This document shows, one piece after another, positions 35,979 through 45,979 of a DNA stretch of 64,000 nucleotides. The notes below the pieces were generated by a model. That model ran no database searches, had not been told where the DNA came from, and worked only from the letters and a program-made list of their open reading frames with translations. A program made the translations under genes and the position numbers. Position 1 is the first letter of the stretch; each line of letters opens with the position of its first letter. This DNA is from Microbacterium album (GTDB taxonomy: Bacteria; Actinomycetota; Actinomycetes; Actinomycetales; Microbacteriaceae), in NCBI RefSeq assembly GCF_014643695.1, contig NZ_BMJY01000003.1, positions 186,001 through 250,000 of the forward strand, written 5' to 3'.

Positions 35979-37511
35979 TCAGCGGCGATCGACCTCCCGG
36001 TGTCTCCCCAGAGTAGTGGCCGCGATGACGCCCGCGACGACGACGAGACCCGCACCGATCAGGGAGGTCACGACGACGCCCCCGTCGAACGCCACCGCGG
36101 CGGCCTGGCGCAGAGCCTCGCCCGCCACCCCGCCGACGGTCTCGGCCGCGTGCATCGCACCGGCGAGCGTCTCGCGCGACGCGAAGGCGAGCTCCTCCGG
36201 CACGCCGACCGGCACGTCGAGCGTGGCGCGGTACCACCAGGTGAGGATCCCGCCCAGGATCGACGTGCCGAGCACGGCTCCGACCTCGTACGCGGTCTCG
36301 GACACCGCGCTGGCGGCGCCGGCCTTCTCGGGCTCCGCCCGGGTCAGCACGAGCTCGGTCGCGACGGTCTCGGCCGCACCGATTCCGACGCCGAGCACCG
36401 CGAAGGCCGCGATGAGGACGCCCAGCTCGTGCGCCCCGCTCCACGCGACCATGACGTAGCCCGCGACCGAGAAGGCAAGTGCCGCCGGGATCACCGCGCG
36501 GGGCGAATAGCGGCGCGCGATCGGCACGACGCCGATCCCGCCGACGATCATCGCCGCCATCCCGGGTAGCAGCATCACGCCCGCGATCATGGGAGCGAGC
36601 CCGACCACGAGCTGCAGGTGCTGCGCCACGAAGTACAGGAAGCCGACGAGCGCGGTCACGCTGAGGAGGTTCACGAGGACCGCGCCGGAGAAGCCCGGCC
36701 GCCGGAACAGCGCCATGTCGAGCATCGGCACCGGCAGCCGCAGCTGACGCCGCACGAAGAGCCATCCGAAGCCGCCGCCGGCCGCGAACAGCACCGCGGT
36801 CGTGCCGGACAGGCCGTGCACCGCGATCTCCTTGATCCCGTAGACGATCGGCACCATCGTCGCCATCGACAGCGCGACGCTCGTCAGGTCGACGGGTCCG
36901 GGGCGCGGATCTCGGCTCTCCGGCACGAGCAGCGGCACCAGGATGAGCATGGGAACGAGCATCGGGATCGCCAACAGGAAGACCGCGCCCCACCAGAAGT
37001 GCTCCAGGATGAAGCCGCCGAGGATGGGGCCGAGCGCGGCGCCCGCCGAAAACATCGACGCCCACACCGCCAGCGCGAGCCGCCGCTGGTCGCGGTCGGT
37101 GAAGATGGTGCGCAGCAGCGACAGCGTGGACGGCATCAGCATCGCCCCGAACACGCCGAGTCCGGCGCGCGCGGCGATGAGCAGCTCGGCCGTCGGAGCG
37201 AAGGCGGCGAGAACCGAGACGATCCCGAACCCGCTCGCGCCGATCAGGAGCATCCTGCGGCGGCCGAACCGGTCCCCGAGCGAGCCCGCGGTGACCAGGA
37301 GCCCCGCGAGCACGAGCGAGTACGCGTCGATCATCCACAGCTGCTGCGCGCTCGTCGGCGCGAGGTCGGCGGCGATGCCGGGCAGCGCGAAGGTCAGCAC
37401 GGTGTTGTCCACCGAGACGAGGAGCACCGGCAGCATGAGCGCGACCAGGGCCGTCCAGGCGCGCCAGCCTGCCCTGGTGGTGGTCGGCGCGAGCGCGCGC
37501 GTGTCCGTCAT
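35979..37511 (-). CDS. DHA2-family MFS multidrug exporter
   Basis: The 510-residue protein has 14 predicted helices and DHA2 signatures: [19 protein letters not shown] in TM1, [28 protein letters not shown] (TM2 to motif A, residues about 58-85), and [21 protein letters not shown] (motif C region). Related proteins export quaternary ammonium compounds and dyes. It is divergent from a TetR gene with a clear operator between them, the arrangement of QacA/QacR and SmvA-type systems. Confidence 0.92.
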   Translation of the reverse strand: MTDTRALAPTTTRAGWRAWTALVALMLPVLLVSVDNTVLTFALPGIAADLAPTSAQQLWMIDAYSLVLAGLLVTAGSLGDRFGRRRMLLIGASGFGIVSVLAAFAPTAELLIAARAGLGVFGAMLMPSTLSLLRTIFTDRDQRRLALAVWASMFSAGAALGPILGGFILEHFWWGAVFLLAIPMLVPMLILVPLLVPESRDPRPGPVDLTSVALSMATMVPIVYGIKEIAVHGLSGTTAVLFAAGGGFGWLFVRRQLRLPVPMLDMALFRRPGFSGAVLVNLLSVTALVGFLYFVAQHLQLVVGLAPMIAGVMLLPGMAAMIVGGIGVVPIARRYSPRAVIPAALAFSVAGYVMVAWSGAHELGVLIAAFAVLGVGIGAAETVATELVLTRAEPEKAGAASAVSETAYEVGAVLGTSILGGILTWWYRATLDVPVGVPEELAFASRETLAGAMHAAETVGGVAGEALRQAAAVAFDGGVVVTSLIGAGLVVVAGVIAATTLGRHREVDRR

Positions 37512-37523
37512 GAATCCCCCGAT

Positions 37524-37550
37524 TACTGTACCGTCCGGTAGGTATAGTAA
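37524..37550. promoter_or_regulatory. TetR operator between exporter and regulator
   Basis: TACCG-TC-CGGTA (37529-37540) is a perfect palindrome flanked by TTACT and AGTAA arms. It overlaps a TATAGT -10-like element pointing toward the TetR gene. It lies 18 bases from the exporter start codon, a position where a bound TetR dimer would block both promoters. Confidence 0.65.
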
Positions 37551-37590
37551 CGGATTCTGGATCGAGCGCGAACATGAGAGGGTGGACGGC

Positions 37591-38133
37591 ATGAGTCGTC
37601 CACCCCACGCTCGCGAGAAGGTGCTCGACGCGTTCGAGGCGCTGCTGATCGACGAGGGTGACCGCGCCGCCACGCTCGACGCCGTCGCCGGCGCAGCGGG
37701 CGTGTCCAAGGGCGGCCTGCTGTACCACTTCGGCTCGAAGGACGAGCTCGAGCGGGGTCTGATCGCACGACTGATCGCCCTCGCCGAGGCGGACGCGGCG
37801 ATCGGCCGCGCCGCCCCCGAGGGCCCGATCGCGTACTACCTGCGCACGTCGGGCGAGAGCGGCGGGCCGCTCGATCGCGCGATCGTGGCCGTGTCGCGGC
37901 TCGCGCACGGCGGGCATGCGGCCGCCTCGGCCGCGCTCCGCGACGTGCGCGCACGGTGGGCCGAGATGCTGCGTCCCGCGACGCGCGACGCCACGACGCT
38001 CGAGCTCGTGATGCTGGTCGGCGACGGTCTCTACCTCAACGCCGCACTGACGGGCGGGGTGCCGGGAGACGTGCCGACCGGACCCGACCTCGACGCCCTC
38101 ATCGCCCTCGTCGAGCGCACGGCGCACGACTGA
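37591..38133 (+). CDS. TetR-family regulator of the DHA2 exporter
   Basis: The 180-residue protein has the TetR HTH (residues about 8-52: KVLDAFEALLIDEGDRAATL then VAGAAGVSKGGLLYHFGSKDELERGL) and a short C-terminal ligand-binding domain. The G-G-LLYHF segment is typical of the recognition helix end. It begins 80 bases from the divergent exporter gene with a palindromic operator between, so it most likely represses the exporter and itself. Confidence 0.92.
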   Translation: MSRPPHAREKVLDAFEALLIDEGDRAATLDAVAGAAGVSKGGLLYHFGSKDELERGLIARLIALAEADAAIGRAAPEGPIAYYLRTSGESGGPLDRAIVAVSRLAHGGHAAASAALRDVRARWAEMLRPATRDATTLELVMLVGDGLYLNAALTGGVPGDVPTGPDLDALIALVERTAHD

Positions 38134-38153
38134 GCGCGGGGTCCGAGCCGAGC

Positions 38154-38180
38154 GAGCGGGGCCGGCGTCCGGCCCCGCTC
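38154..38180. terminator. Bidirectional terminator between TetR gene and serA
   Basis: GAGCGGGGCCGG (38154-38165) and CCGGCCCCGCTC (38169-38180) form a perfect 12-bp stem with a CGT loop between convergent genes. Confidence 0.75.
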
Positions 38181-38187
38181 TCCCGCA

Positions 38188-39774
38188 TTACTCCGTGATC
38201 TCGATCTGCGTGACGAGCGGCGCCTCGATGTCGCGGCCGATCTCCGCCAGCACCTCGTCGGGCACGCGCTGGTCGACCGTGACGACGCTGAGGGCCAGCC
38301 CCGCCTGCTCGCGCGCGACCTGCATGCCGTCGATGTTGATCCCGGCCGCACCGAACTTCTGGCCGTAGACGGCGACGATCCCGGGGCCGTCCTTGTAGAC
38401 CAACACGACGTGGTGCTTCTCGATCGGCACCTCGATCTCGTAGTTGTTGATCGCGACGATCTTCTGCACCATGCGGGTGCCCGACAGCGTGCCGGCGACG
38501 CTCAGCACCGATCCGTCCGCGAGCGTGCCACGCAGGATCGTGACGTTGCGGTACTCGGGGCTCTCGGCCTCGACGATCAGGCGCGTCTCGATGCCGCGCT
38601 GCTCGGCGAACAGCGGCGCGTTCACGTACGAGACGTTCTCGCTGATGACGTTGGTGAGGACGCCCTTGAGGGCCGCCAGGCGGTACACGCTCACGTCGTA
38701 TGCCGCGAGCTCCCCGCGCACCTCGATGTCGAGGCTCGTGAGGGCGCTCTTGGCCAGCCCGCTGAACACCTGGCCGAGCTTCTCGACGAGCGCGATGCCG
38801 GGGCGCACGAAGGGGTCGATCACGCCGCCCGCGACGTTGACGGCGTCGGGCACGAGGTCGCCCTCGAGCGCGAGCTTCACGGAGCGCGCGACCGACACGC
38901 CCGCCTTCTCCTGCGCCTCGTCGGTGGAGGCGCCCAGGTGCGGCGTCGCCACGACGTTCGGCAGGGCGGTCAGGCGGGTGTCGGCGGGCGGCTCGCTCGA
39001 GAACACGTCGAGGCCCGCTCCGGCGATCTCGCCGCCCTTGAGCGCCTGCTCGAGCGCGTCCTCGTCGATCAGGCCACCGCGCGCGACGTTGACGACGTAC
39101 GCCGTCCGCTTCATGCGACGCAGCTGCTCGGTCGAGATCATGCCCGTCGTCTCGGGCGTCTTCGGCATGTGGATCGTGACGAAGTCGGACTGCTCGAGCA
39201 CCTCGTCCAGGGTGCCGAGCTCGGCGCCGAGCTGCTGGGCGCGCTGGGGCGTGACATAGGGGTCGTACGCGAGCACGCGCATGCCGAACGCCTGCATGCG
39301 CGCAGCGACGAGGGCGCCGATGCGGCCGAGGCCGATCACGCCGAGCGTCTTCTCGTACAGCTCGACGCCGGTGAAGGCGCTGCGCTTCCACTCCCCCGCG
39401 GCGATCGAGGCCTTCGCGGCCGGGATACGACGGGCGAGGCTGAGGATGTGACCGCACGTGAGCTCGGCGGCCGAGATGATGTTCGAGGTGGGGGCGTTCA
39501 CAACCATCACGCCGGCCGTCGTCGCGGCCTTGATGTCGACGTTGTCGAGACCGACCCCCGCGCGCGCGATCACCTTGAGCTGCGGCGCGTGCGCGATCGC
39601 CTCCTCGTCCATCTTCGTGGCGGATCGGATCAGCACGGCGTTCGCGTCGGCGAGGGCGGAGAACAGCGCGTCCCGGTCGGTCCCGTCGACCGTGCGGACG
39701 TCGAAATCGGGCCCGAGCGCCTCGATGGTGGCGGGCGAGAGTTGTTCGGCGATGAGCACGACGGGCTTCGGCAC
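38188..39774 (-). CDS. serA: D-3-phosphoglycerate dehydrogenase
   Basis: The 528-residue enzyme is the long, type I actinobacterial PGDH. It has a substrate-binding N-terminus (VLIRSATKMDEEAI), Rossmann motif GVIGLGRIG (about 145-153), NVARGGLIDEDAL with catalytic Arg, the catalytic His in VATPHLGAST, an intervening ASB domain (about 315-450) and a C-terminal ACT domain (VVLVYKDGPGIVAVYGQ) that binds serine as feedback inhibitor. It catalyses the first step of serine biosynthesis. The start is GTG 39774 with GAAGGA upstream; an in-frame ATG at 39930 lacks conserved sequence. Confidence 0.96.
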   Translation of the reverse strand: MPKPVVLIAEQLSPATIEALGPDFDVRTVDGTDRDALFSALADANAVLIRSATKMDEEAIAHAPQLKVIARAGVGLDNVDIKAATTAGVMVVNAPTSNIISAAELTCGHILSLARRIPAAKASIAAGEWKRSAFTGVELYEKTLGVIGLGRIGALVAARMQAFGMRVLAYDPYVTPQRAQQLGAELGTLDEVLEQSDFVTIHMPKTPETTGMISTEQLRRMKRTAYVVNVARGGLIDEDALEQALKGGEIAGAGLDVFSSEPPADTRLTALPNVVATPHLGASTDEAQEKAGVSVARSVKLALEGDLVPDAVNVAGGVIDPFVRPGIALVEKLGQVFSGLAKSALTSLDIEVRGELAAYDVSVYRLAALKGVLTNVISENVSYVNAPLFAEQRGIETRLIVEAESPEYRNVTILRGTLADGSVLSVAGTLSGTRMVQKIVAINNYEIEVPIEKHHVVLVYKDGPGIVAVYGQKFGAAGINIDGMQVAREQAGLALSVVTVDQRVPDEVLAEIGRDIEAPLVTQIEITE

Positions 39775-39958
39775 GGGTGGATCCTTCGGTGCAGGGCGCG
39801 CAGAGATGCGCGGACGGGGACGGCCGATGCGCCGCACGCCGTCCGGGCCGCCCGTGCGGGCGGCGGCGTGAGGCGCGATCGAGGACACTCTATCGCGCGA
39901 GCCGCGGGCCTTCCGCGCGCACGGCGGCACCGCCGGTCACGAACGACCCAGGGGACCG

Positions 39959-40312
39959 TCAGCCGAGGATCGACACGGTGTTGGTGTAGGCCACGACGTC
40001 GAGCCAGTAGACCGCGACGAGGGCGAGCGCGGTCAGCAGGAGCAGCGTCAGCGTCACGAGCCCCCGCGCGCGCCCGACGACGACCGCGACGGCGAAGAGC
40101 AGGATCGGCAGCGCGATCGCGAGGAGCCACACGATCCACCCCGTGGCCGTCAGCGAGAGGCCGGCCGTGCCCGCCGCCTGCAGGGACGCGATCAGGTAGC
40201 TGATCGCGGTCCAGACGGCGTACGCGAACAGGAGGCCGAAGAACCCCGCGATGGCCGCCACCGCCCACGTCGGAGCGGCGCTGCGCGCCGCCGCACCGGT
40301 CTGCCCCGTCAT
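39959..40312 (-). CDS. Small membrane protein, unknown function
   Basis: The 117-residue protein has three or four hydrophobic segments (WAVAAIAGFFGLLFAYAVW, GWIVWLLAIALPILLFAVAVVVG, TLTLLLLTALALVAVYW). No family was recognised. Its start overlaps the stop of the upstream gene by four bases (ATGA), so the two small membrane proteins are co-translated and may act together. It ends about 185 bases before the serA start on the same strand. Confidence 0.75.
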   Translation of the reverse strand: MTGQTGAAARSAAPTWAVAAIAGFFGLLFAYAVWTAISYLIASLQAAGTAGLSLTATGWIVWLLAIALPILLFAVAVVVGRARGLVTLTLLLLTALALVAVYWLDVVAYTNTVSILG

Positions 40313-40821
40313 CGCCCGATCACCCCCACCATGACGAACGGCCACGGCACGAGCACCACGATGCCGGCGACGAGCCCCGCGAAGCGACGCCACAGCGGCC
40401 CGCCGCGCGTGAGGTACACCGTGGTGCCGAACCAGACGACCGGGGCCAGCACGGCGAGCCAGAGAGCGCCCTGGAACATCATGTCGGCGACGGCACCGGT
40501 GGCCGTCTCGATCCGATCCCGCAGGCGCAGCCCGCCGAGCACCCACCCGACGACGTAGAGGGCGTACACGCCGCCGATCACGCCGAAGGACACCAGCGCG
40601 GCATTCCCCATCGGTGCGGGCTCGCGCGATGGGGCCGGCTCATGCGACGGGGCGGGATCCGTCGCGACCGGCTGGTCGGGCGAAGGCGGGTCGGCCGGTT
40701 CCGCGGTGTCGCCCGGGCGGTCCTCCCGGTCTCGGCCGCGGCGCGCGCGGCTTCCCGGCGCGGCCAGCGTCGGGTCGTCGTCGCCGTCCCAGGACAGCGC
40801 CTCGTCGTCGCCAGAACTCAT
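40309..40821 (-). CDS. Membrane protein with acidic/Pro-rich N-terminal tail
   Basis: The 170-residue protein has a disordered N-terminus of about 70 residues rich in Asp, Pro and Ser with repeated APS(H/R)EPAPS motifs. Three hydrophobic segments follow (ALVSFGVIGGVYALYVVGW, FQGALWLAVLAPVVWFGT, FAGLVAGIVVLVPWPFVMVGV). Function unknown. It is the first gene of a two-gene operon with the protein at 39959-40312. Confidence 0.75.
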   Translation of the reverse strand: MSSGDDEALSWDGDDDPTLAAPGSRARRGRDREDRPGDTAEPADPPSPDQPVATDPAPSHEPAPSREPAPMGNAALVSFGVIGGVYALYVVGWVLGGLRLRDRIETATGAVADMMFQGALWLAVLAPVVWFGTTVYLTRGGPLWRRFAGLVAGIVVLVPWPFVMVGVIGR

Positions 40822-40956
40822 GGCGCCAGCCTAGAGGCGACCCGGCGGATCCGCGGGCGACCCGCGCCGATACGCCAGCCTCGGTGAGAAGTCCCCCTTT
40901 GGACATCGCGCCGACGCACGGGATGATGCCAGGACCGACAGATTCCGGAGACAGCC

Positions 40957-42087
40957 GTGTCAGATCAGCCCCCGTACCCGTCCGAGCCCCCGCGCGCACC
41001 GGACGCGCAGCCCCCGTCCGCCCCGCAGCCGCCCTCCGGCGCGCGGCCTCCCGTGCCGCCTGTACCGCCGCCGCCCGGCGGGCCAGCCGGTCCGGCGCAT
41101 CCCCCGACGACGGCCTCGCCCGCGCTTCCGCCGTACGCCGCGGGCGGTCACGGGGCCTCGCCGGCCGCGGCCCCTCCCGCTCCCCCGCAGCACGGCTACG
41201 GCCAGCTGCCGGGCGGCGCGTACCCCCCGCCGGGCGGATACGCCCCTCCCGTCGGCTATCCGCAGCACGGTGCCGGCGCGCCGCCGTACGCGGCTTCCTA
41301 CGGCATGCCGGGGACTCCGCCGCCCGGAGAGAGCAAGGGGCTCGCGATCACGGCGTTCGTCCTCGGCATCGTGGGCATGCTGGGGGCGATGACCGTGGCG
41401 TGGATCCCGGTCGTGGGCTTCGGCGCGCTCCTGGTTCCCCTCGTCGCGCTCGTGCTCAGCATCTACGCGCTCGCCAAGCGCAAGCCCGGCAAGGGGTTCA
41501 GCGTGACGGGGCTGGTGCTGGGAGCGCTCGCGCTCCTGACGGGCGGGCTGTTGGCCACGGTGTCCACCGTGCTGCTCGCATCGTTCACGAACGCCGCCTC
41601 GGAGCGGGCCGGCTCGCCGTTCTCCCCGGGCCTGCCCTCCGACCCGGCCGCTCCCGCGGATCCGAGGGAGCCGTACTCGACCACCGAGACCATCGCCCTG
41701 GGCACGCCCTTCGAGGTCACGACCGACGAGGGCACCTCGGTCGTGACCATCAACGACATGGCGTACTCGTCCGAGCCGCTACCCGGCACGGGGCTGGAGC
41801 CGCTGTCGGAGGCGTTCCTCGTGCTCGACGTCACGTGGGAGGTCGTCGACGGCGAGGTCGCCTTCGTCGACGCGTACGAGCTCCTCGAGCTCACGGACGG
41901 CATGGGCGAGTGGTACTACAGCGAGCTCGACTTCGACGGCATGCTCTCGGCCGACGATCTCGCCGAGGGCGACGTCGCCGAGGGCTTCGCGGTGTTCGAC
42001 GTCGACCCGGCGGACGGGCCGTTCCTGCTGGACATCTACAGCGAGAGCCACGACCTGGTGTTCCGCGGCGCGCTGCCGAGCTCGTGA
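40957..42087 (+). CDS. Pro-rich membrane protein with extracytoplasmic C-terminal domain
   Basis: The 376-residue protein starts at GTG 40957 with GGAGA upstream. Residues 1-125 are a Pro/Gly/Tyr/Ala-rich cytosolic tail. Two membrane hairpin segments follow (GLAITAFVLGIVGMLGAMTVAW, LLVPLVALVLSIYALAKRKPGKGFSVTGLVLG), resembling DUF4190, then a third segment and an acidic extracellular domain of about 160 residues (FEVTTDEGTSVVTINDMAY, FLVLDVTWEVVDGEVAF) resembling the DUF4352-like immunoglobulin fold. Such proteins are common and uncharacterised in actinobacteria. No neighbour suggests a role. Confidence 0.8.
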   Translation: MSDQPPYPSEPPRAPDAQPPSAPQPPSGARPPVPPVPPPPGGPAGPAHPPTTASPALPPYAAGGHGASPAAAPPAPPQHGYGQLPGGAYPPPGGYAPPVGYPQHGAGAPPYAASYGMPGTPPPGESKGLAITAFVLGIVGMLGAMTVAWIPVVGFGALLVPLVALVLSIYALAKRKPGKGFSVTGLVLGALALLTGGLLATVSTVLLASFTNAASERAGSPFSPGLPSDPAAPADPREPYSTTETIALGTPFEVTTDEGTSVVTINDMAYSSEPLPGTGLEPLSEAFLVLDVTWEVVDGEVAFVDAYELLELTDGMGEWYYSELDFDGMLSADDLAEGDVAEGFAVFDVDPADGPFLLDIYSESHDLVFRGALPSS

Positions 42088-42088
42088 C

Positions 42089-42128
42089 GATCGAGGACTG
42101 ATCCGCCGCGGCGGGTCAGTCCTCGATC
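42089..42128. terminator. Large bidirectional hairpin including the prfB stop
   Basis: GATCGAGGACTGA (42089-42101) pairs perfectly with TCAGTCCTCGATC (42116-42128), with an inner CCGCC/GGCGG stem, about 19 bp in total. One arm contains the last three codons and stop of prfB, so the inverted copy repeats them on the other strand. Confidence 0.75.
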
Positions 42129-43225
42129 TTGCGCTTGCGCCAGCGGATGCCGGCGTTGATCAGGCCGTCGAGGTCGCCATCGAACACCGTGGCCGGATTG
42201 CCGACCTCGTAGCCGGTGCGCAGGTCCTTCACCAGCTGCTGGCCGTAGAGGAAGTAGGAGCGCATCTGGTCGCCCCAGCTCGCGGTGATCGTGCCCGCGA
42301 GCTCCTTCTTCTTGGCGGCCTCCTCCTCGCGCTGCAGCAGCAGCAGGCGCGTCTGGAGCACGCGCATCGCGGCGGCGCGGTTCTGGATCTGCGACTTCTC
42401 GTTCTGCATCGACACGACGATCCCCGTCGGAATGTGCGTGATGCGCACGGCGGAGTCGGTGGTGTTGACCGACTGGCCGCCGGGACCGGAAGACCGGAAG
42501 ACGTCGACGCGGATGTCGGTCTCGGGGATCTCGACCTCCTGCGCCTCCTCCATGACCGGGATGACCTCGACGGCGGCGAAGCTCGTCTGACGCTTGTCGG
42601 CGGAGCCGAAGGGGCTGATGCGCGCGAGGCGGTGCGTGCCGGCCTCGACCGAGAGGATGCCGTAGGCGTACGGCGCGTCGACCTCGAACGTGGCCGACTT
42701 GATGCCCGCACCCTCGGCGTAGGAGGTGTCCATGACCTTCACGGGGTACTTGTGACGCTCGGCCCAGCGCAGGTACATGCGCAGCAGCATCTCGGCGAAG
42801 TCGGTGGCGTCGTCGCCACCGGCGCCGGAGCGGATCGTGACGACCGCGGCGCGCTCGTCGTACTCGCCGTCCAGCAGCGTCTGCACCTCGAGGTCGCCGA
42901 TGATCTTCTCGAGCTCGGTGATCTCACGCTTGGCCTCGGCGACCGAGTCCTCGTCACCCATCTCGTTCGCGAGCTCGACGAGCACCTCCAGGTCGTCGAG
43001 GCGGCGCTCAACGCTCTCGACGCGGCTGAGCGCGGACTGGCTGTGGCTGAGGGCGCTGGTCACCTTCTGCGCGTTGGCCGTGTCGTCCCACAGGCCCGGC
43101 GCAGCGGCCTCCTCCTCGAGACGCGCGATCTGCGCACGCAGCGAGTCGACGTCGACAACCTCTCGGATGTTCGCGAACGTGGTGCGCAGCGCCTGGATCT
43201 CGGCGGAAGGATCGAATTCAAGCAT
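42116..43225 (-). CDS. prfB: Peptide chain release factor 2
   Basis: The 369-residue protein has the RF2 stop-recognition tripeptide SPF (204-206, [21 protein letters not shown] region) and the GGQ motif in [21 protein letters not shown] (249-251), which triggers peptidyl-tRNA hydrolysis at UGA and UAA codons. The N-terminal coiled domain is complete. The reading frame is continuous without an internal in-frame TGA, so the programmed frameshift known from many bacteria is absent. It is monocistronic. Confidence 0.97.
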   Translation of the reverse strand: MLEFDPSAEIQALRTTFANIREVVDVDSLRAQIARLEEEAAAPGLWDDTANAQKVTSALSHSQSALSRVESVERRLDDLEVLVELANEMGDEDSVAEAKREITELEKIIGDLEVQTLLDGEYDERAAVVTIRSGAGGDDATDFAEMLLRMYLRWAERHKYPVKVMDTSYAEGAGIKSATFEVDAPYAYGILSVEAGTHRLARISPFGSADKRQTSFAAVEVIPVMEEAQEVEIPETDIRVDVFRSSGPGGQSVNTTDSAVRITHIPTGIVVSMQNEKSQIQNRAAAMRVLQTRLLLLQREEEAAKKKELAGTITASWGDQMRSYFLYGQQLVKDLRTGYEVGNPATVFDGDLDGLINAGIRWRKRKIED

Positions 43226-43287
43226 GACGCCCCAGCCTATCGCGCCGGGCGCCCTCCCACGGCGCGCCAGGAGTAGCGTGGGGAGGC

Positions 43288-44613
43288 GTGACGACCGGAA
43301 TGCCAGAAGAGCCCTCGCGCAGCGCCGCAGCGGAGGCGATCCGGCGCTACGCGCCCATGGTGTACGGCCCCACCGCCCTGTACTCGCTCGGACAGGGCGC
43401 GATCCTCCCCCTGCTGCCGATCATCGCGAGGGAGTTCGGCGCGGACCTGGCCACCGCGGCCCTCGTGACCGCGATGCTCGTCGTGGGCCAGCTGTGCGGC
43501 AACCTGCCGGCGGGCTGGCTCGTCTCGCGCATCGGCGAGCGCCACACCATGACCGCCGCGGCCGTCGTGTCGCTCGCGGGTATCGCGGGCATGCTGCTGT
43601 CGCGCCACCTGGGTGTGCTGATGGCGTCGGTGCTGCTGATCGGCTTCTGCGCCGCGGCGTTCGCCCTCGCGCGGCACACCTTCATGACGACGCGGGTGCC
43701 GCTCCCCCTGCGCGCCCGCGCGCTGTCGCTGCTGGGTGGATCCTTCCGCCTCGGCATGTTCACGGGTCCCTTCGTCGCGGCCGCGCTGCTCGGCCTGTTC
43801 GGCGACGAGAGCGCGAGCATCTGGTTCTTCGGCGCGTGTCTCGTGGGCGTGGGACTCCTCGTCACGTTCGGTCCGGATCCCGAGGAGAAGGCCGCGCACG
43901 CTGAGCGCACCGCCCGCGAGCAGCGGTCCGCCGAGCTGGATCCCGCGGACGCCGAGGACACCGGCGAAGCCGTGACGGCGTCGATCCCCACGGCGCAGCC
44001 CACGGGCGTGTTCCGCTCCATCTGGGAGCACCGGCGCGTGCTCTCCCGGCTCGGCCTCGCCGCGGCGTCGCTGTCGGCCGTGCGCGCCGCCCGCCCCGCC
44101 GTCCTGCCGCTGTGGGGCCTGTCGATCGGACTCGACTCGCCCACGATCGCGCTCGTCGTCGGCGTCTCGGGCGCGCTGGACTTCGCCCTGTTCTACGCGA
44201 GCGGGCAGGTGATGGACCGGTTCGGGCGTCTCTGGGCCGCCGTCCCCGCGCTCGTCCTCATGGGCGGGGCACTCCTCGCGCTGGCCTTCACGCACGACCT
44301 GTCCTCGGCCACGATGTGGTTCGGCGTGTTCGCCGTCGTGATCGGCGTGGGCAACGGCCTCTCGAGCGGCATCCTCCTCACCCTGGGCTCCGACGTCGCG
44401 CCGAAGGGCAGCCCCGCGCCGTTCCTCGGAGCCTGGCGCACGCTCACGGATGCGGGTGGCGCGCTGAGCCCGCTGGTGGTCTCGGGGTTGACCGCGGCCG
44501 TGTCGCTGTCGGTCGCGACGGGCGCGATCGGCGTCGTCGGCCTGCTGGGCGCGCTCGCGTTCATCCGCTGGGTGCCGCGCTTCGTGCCCAACCCGCGCCG
44601 GGACGATCGCTGA
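43288..44613 (+). CDS. Major facilitator superfamily transporter
   Basis: The 441-residue protein has 12 predicted helices with MFS features [14 protein letters not shown] (motif A region after TM2) and a matching [16 protein letters not shown] in the second half. A charged central loop of about 55 residues ([20 protein letters not shown]) lies between halves. The 12-helix form resembles drug exporters of the YfmO/BCR type but the substrate is unknown. The GTG at 43288 is very close to its SD; an ATG at 43300 is possible. It is divergent from prfB. Confidence 0.85.
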   Translation: MTTGMPEEPSRSAAAEAIRRYAPMVYGPTALYSLGQGAILPLLPIIAREFGADLATAALVTAMLVVGQLCGNLPAGWLVSRIGERHTMTAAAVVSLAGIAGMLLSRHLGVLMASVLLIGFCAAAFALARHTFMTTRVPLPLRARALSLLGGSFRLGMFTGPFVAAALLGLFGDESASIWFFGACLVGVGLLVTFGPDPEEKAAHAERTAREQRSAELDPADAEDTGEAVTASIPTAQPTGVFRSIWEHRRVLSRLGLAAASLSAVRAARPAVLPLWGLSIGLDSPTIALVVGVSGALDFALFYASGQVMDRFGRLWAAVPALVLMGGALLALAFTHDLSSATMWFGVFAVVIGVGNGLSSGILLTLGSDVAPKGSPAPFLGAWRTLTDAGGALSPLVVSGLTAAVSLSVATGAIGVVGLLGALAFIRWVPRFVPNPRRDDR

Positions 44614-44634
44614 CCCACGCGTCGCGTCGCACGT

Positions 44635-45063
44635 TCAGTCCAGCGCCGTGCGGCTGGTGGCGATCGCGCGCAGCGGCACGCCGTCGGGCACGAACGGCGC
44701 GAGGATCGGTGGTCGCCATGCCGTGGCCAGCTCCACGCGCGCGGAGATCCCGTCGTCGCTCGTGACGGACACGAGGGATGCACCGCCGGGCGCCGTCTCG
44801 ACGATCGCCCGGGCCTGCTCGCGCATGCGGGGCTCGTCGAGCAGGGCGCGCGGACGGCCGTCCTGCAGCACGAGACTGAACCCGTCCGCCGCGGCGAGGG
44901 CCGCGGCGTCGGCGAGCGCGTCCAGCCGCTTCTGCGCCAGGTACAGCGAGGTCGCGTTGGCGCACACGAGGATGAGCGCGATCGCGAGCACGGCGTAGCC
45001 GAGCGCGAGCGGGAGGATGCTCCCCCGCTCCTCGGCCAGCAGCGGCGCGCGACCCCGGCTCAC
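44635..45063 (-). CDS. TadG-like pilus assembly protein
   Basis: The 142-residue protein starts with ERGSILPLALGYAVLAIALILVCA at about residues 12-35, the Tad/Flp N-terminal hydrophobic motif in which the Glu-containing ERGS precedes a single membrane segment. A domain with LYLAQKRLDALADAAALAAADG follows, the TadG/Rv3654c-like signature for this stretch. A GTG start at 45063 overlaps the previous stop (GTGA). It is the last gene of the Tad operon and probably a minor pilus-associated protein exposed outside the cell. Confidence 0.75.
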   Translation of the reverse strand: MSRGRAPLLAEERGSILPLALGYAVLAIALILVCANATSLYLAQKRLDALADAAALAAADGFSLVLQDGRPRALLDEPRMREQARAIVETAPGGASLVSVTSDDGISARVELATAWRPPILAPFVPDGVPLRAIATSRTALD

Positions 45064-45566
45064 GGCGCCTCCCAGAAGCGCGAGACCTTCTGGATCGACG
45101 TCGCCTCGACAGGGACCCGCGCGACCCGGTCGAGCCCGAGGGCCGGCGGAACGAGCGGGAGCGGCACGTCGGCCGACACGGTCACGACGACCGTCCCTCC
45201 CGGAGCGGGACAGTCGCCGGCGGCCGGCAGGCACTCCACGCGCACGCGAGCCTCGCGGACGCCGTACTCGCGCACGACGGATGCCAGCACGGCGTCCGGA
45301 GCTCCCGCGGCGGCATTCCCGGCCGCGATGGCGCGTGCGGTGAACCGCGCGGCCGACTCCACCCCGAGCGCCTGGGACTGGATCTGGCCGAGAGCGAGCA
45401 CCAGGTACACCAGCGGCACGAGCGTGAGCAGGCCGATCGTGAGGAACTCCAGTGCCGCGGAGCCCGTCTCGTCCGCGTGGGCGCGCGCGAGTCGGGCCCG
45501 CACGCGAGACGTACTGGCGCGCAGGCGGGCTCGCACCGCGTCACGGCAGTGCTTCGACGGGAGCAC
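45060..45566 (-). CDS. TadE-like pseudopilin (second copy)
   Basis: The 168-residue protein has a basic N-terminal tail of about 30 residues, then ETGSAALEFLTIGLLTLVPLVYLVLALG, the TadE prepilin-like motif with the conserved Glu at position +5 of ALEF. The extracellular domain has a Cys pair (VECLPAAGDCPAPG) likely to form a disulfide. TadE proteins are processed like prepilins and needed for Flp pilus assembly. The GTG at 45566 overlaps the end of the upstream TadE gene by 26 bases. Confidence 0.75.
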   Translation of the reverse strand: MLPSKHCRDAVRARLRASTSRVRARLARAHADETGSAALEFLTIGLLTLVPLVYLVLALGQIQSQALGVESAARFTARAIAAGNAAAGAPDAVLASVVREYGVREARVRVECLPAAGDCPAPGGTVVVTVSADVPLPLVPPALGLDRVARVPVEATSIQKVSRFWEAP

Positions 45567-45951
45567 GCGCGGTCACCTCCAACGCCTCAGGCACCCCGAG
45601 CAGCCCGATCACGGGAAGCGTCGTGCGCACCGTCACCGCGATCGAGGGGACGCCCGCGGCGAGCTCGCGCGTCGCCGTGACGTCCCGCGCGTACTCGGAG
45701 CCGATGGCGAGCTCGATCACCCGGCGAGCGCGCTCCACCCCCTGCGCCGGGACGGCGTCCGCGAGAGCCGCATGATGCGCGCCCTCGACGGCCGCGTCGT
45801 GCACGACGTTGCGGACGTACACGGCCAGGCCCAGCTGGAGGACCGCGAGGGTGAGCAGCGTGAGCAGTCCCCCGACGAGCACGAACTCCGCCGGCCCGGA
45901 CCCGCGTTCGGCCTCGCGCGCTGCGCGGCAACTCGGCCCCGGGATGCTCAC
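45541..45951 (-). CDS. TadE-like pseudopilin (first copy)
   Basis: The 136-residue protein begins at GTG 45951 with GGGGGCGA upstream. ERGSGPAEFVLVGGLLTLLTLAVLQLGL (residues about 15-42) is the TadE motif: a short acidic leader, Gly-x-Ala-Glu-Phe and a hydrophobic helix. The rest, HDAAVEGAHHAALADA and following, is the usual pseudopilin globular part. It lies between the Flp-like pilin and the second TadE in the operon. Confidence 0.78.
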   Translation of the reverse strand: MSIPGPSCRAAREAERGSGPAEFVLVGGLLTLLTLAVLQLGLAVYVRNVVHDAAVEGAHHAALADAVPAQGVERARRVIELAIGSEYARDVTATRELAAGVPSIAVTVRTTLPVIGLLGVPEALEVTARAPVEALP

Positions 45952-45979
45952 GAGTCGCCCCCGTTCGCGGGACCGGTTC

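Noticed and set aside
42116-43225. Programmed +1 frameshift in prfB
   Set aside because: The frame is continuous from the ATG with no internal TGA near codon 25, so no frameshift is needed.
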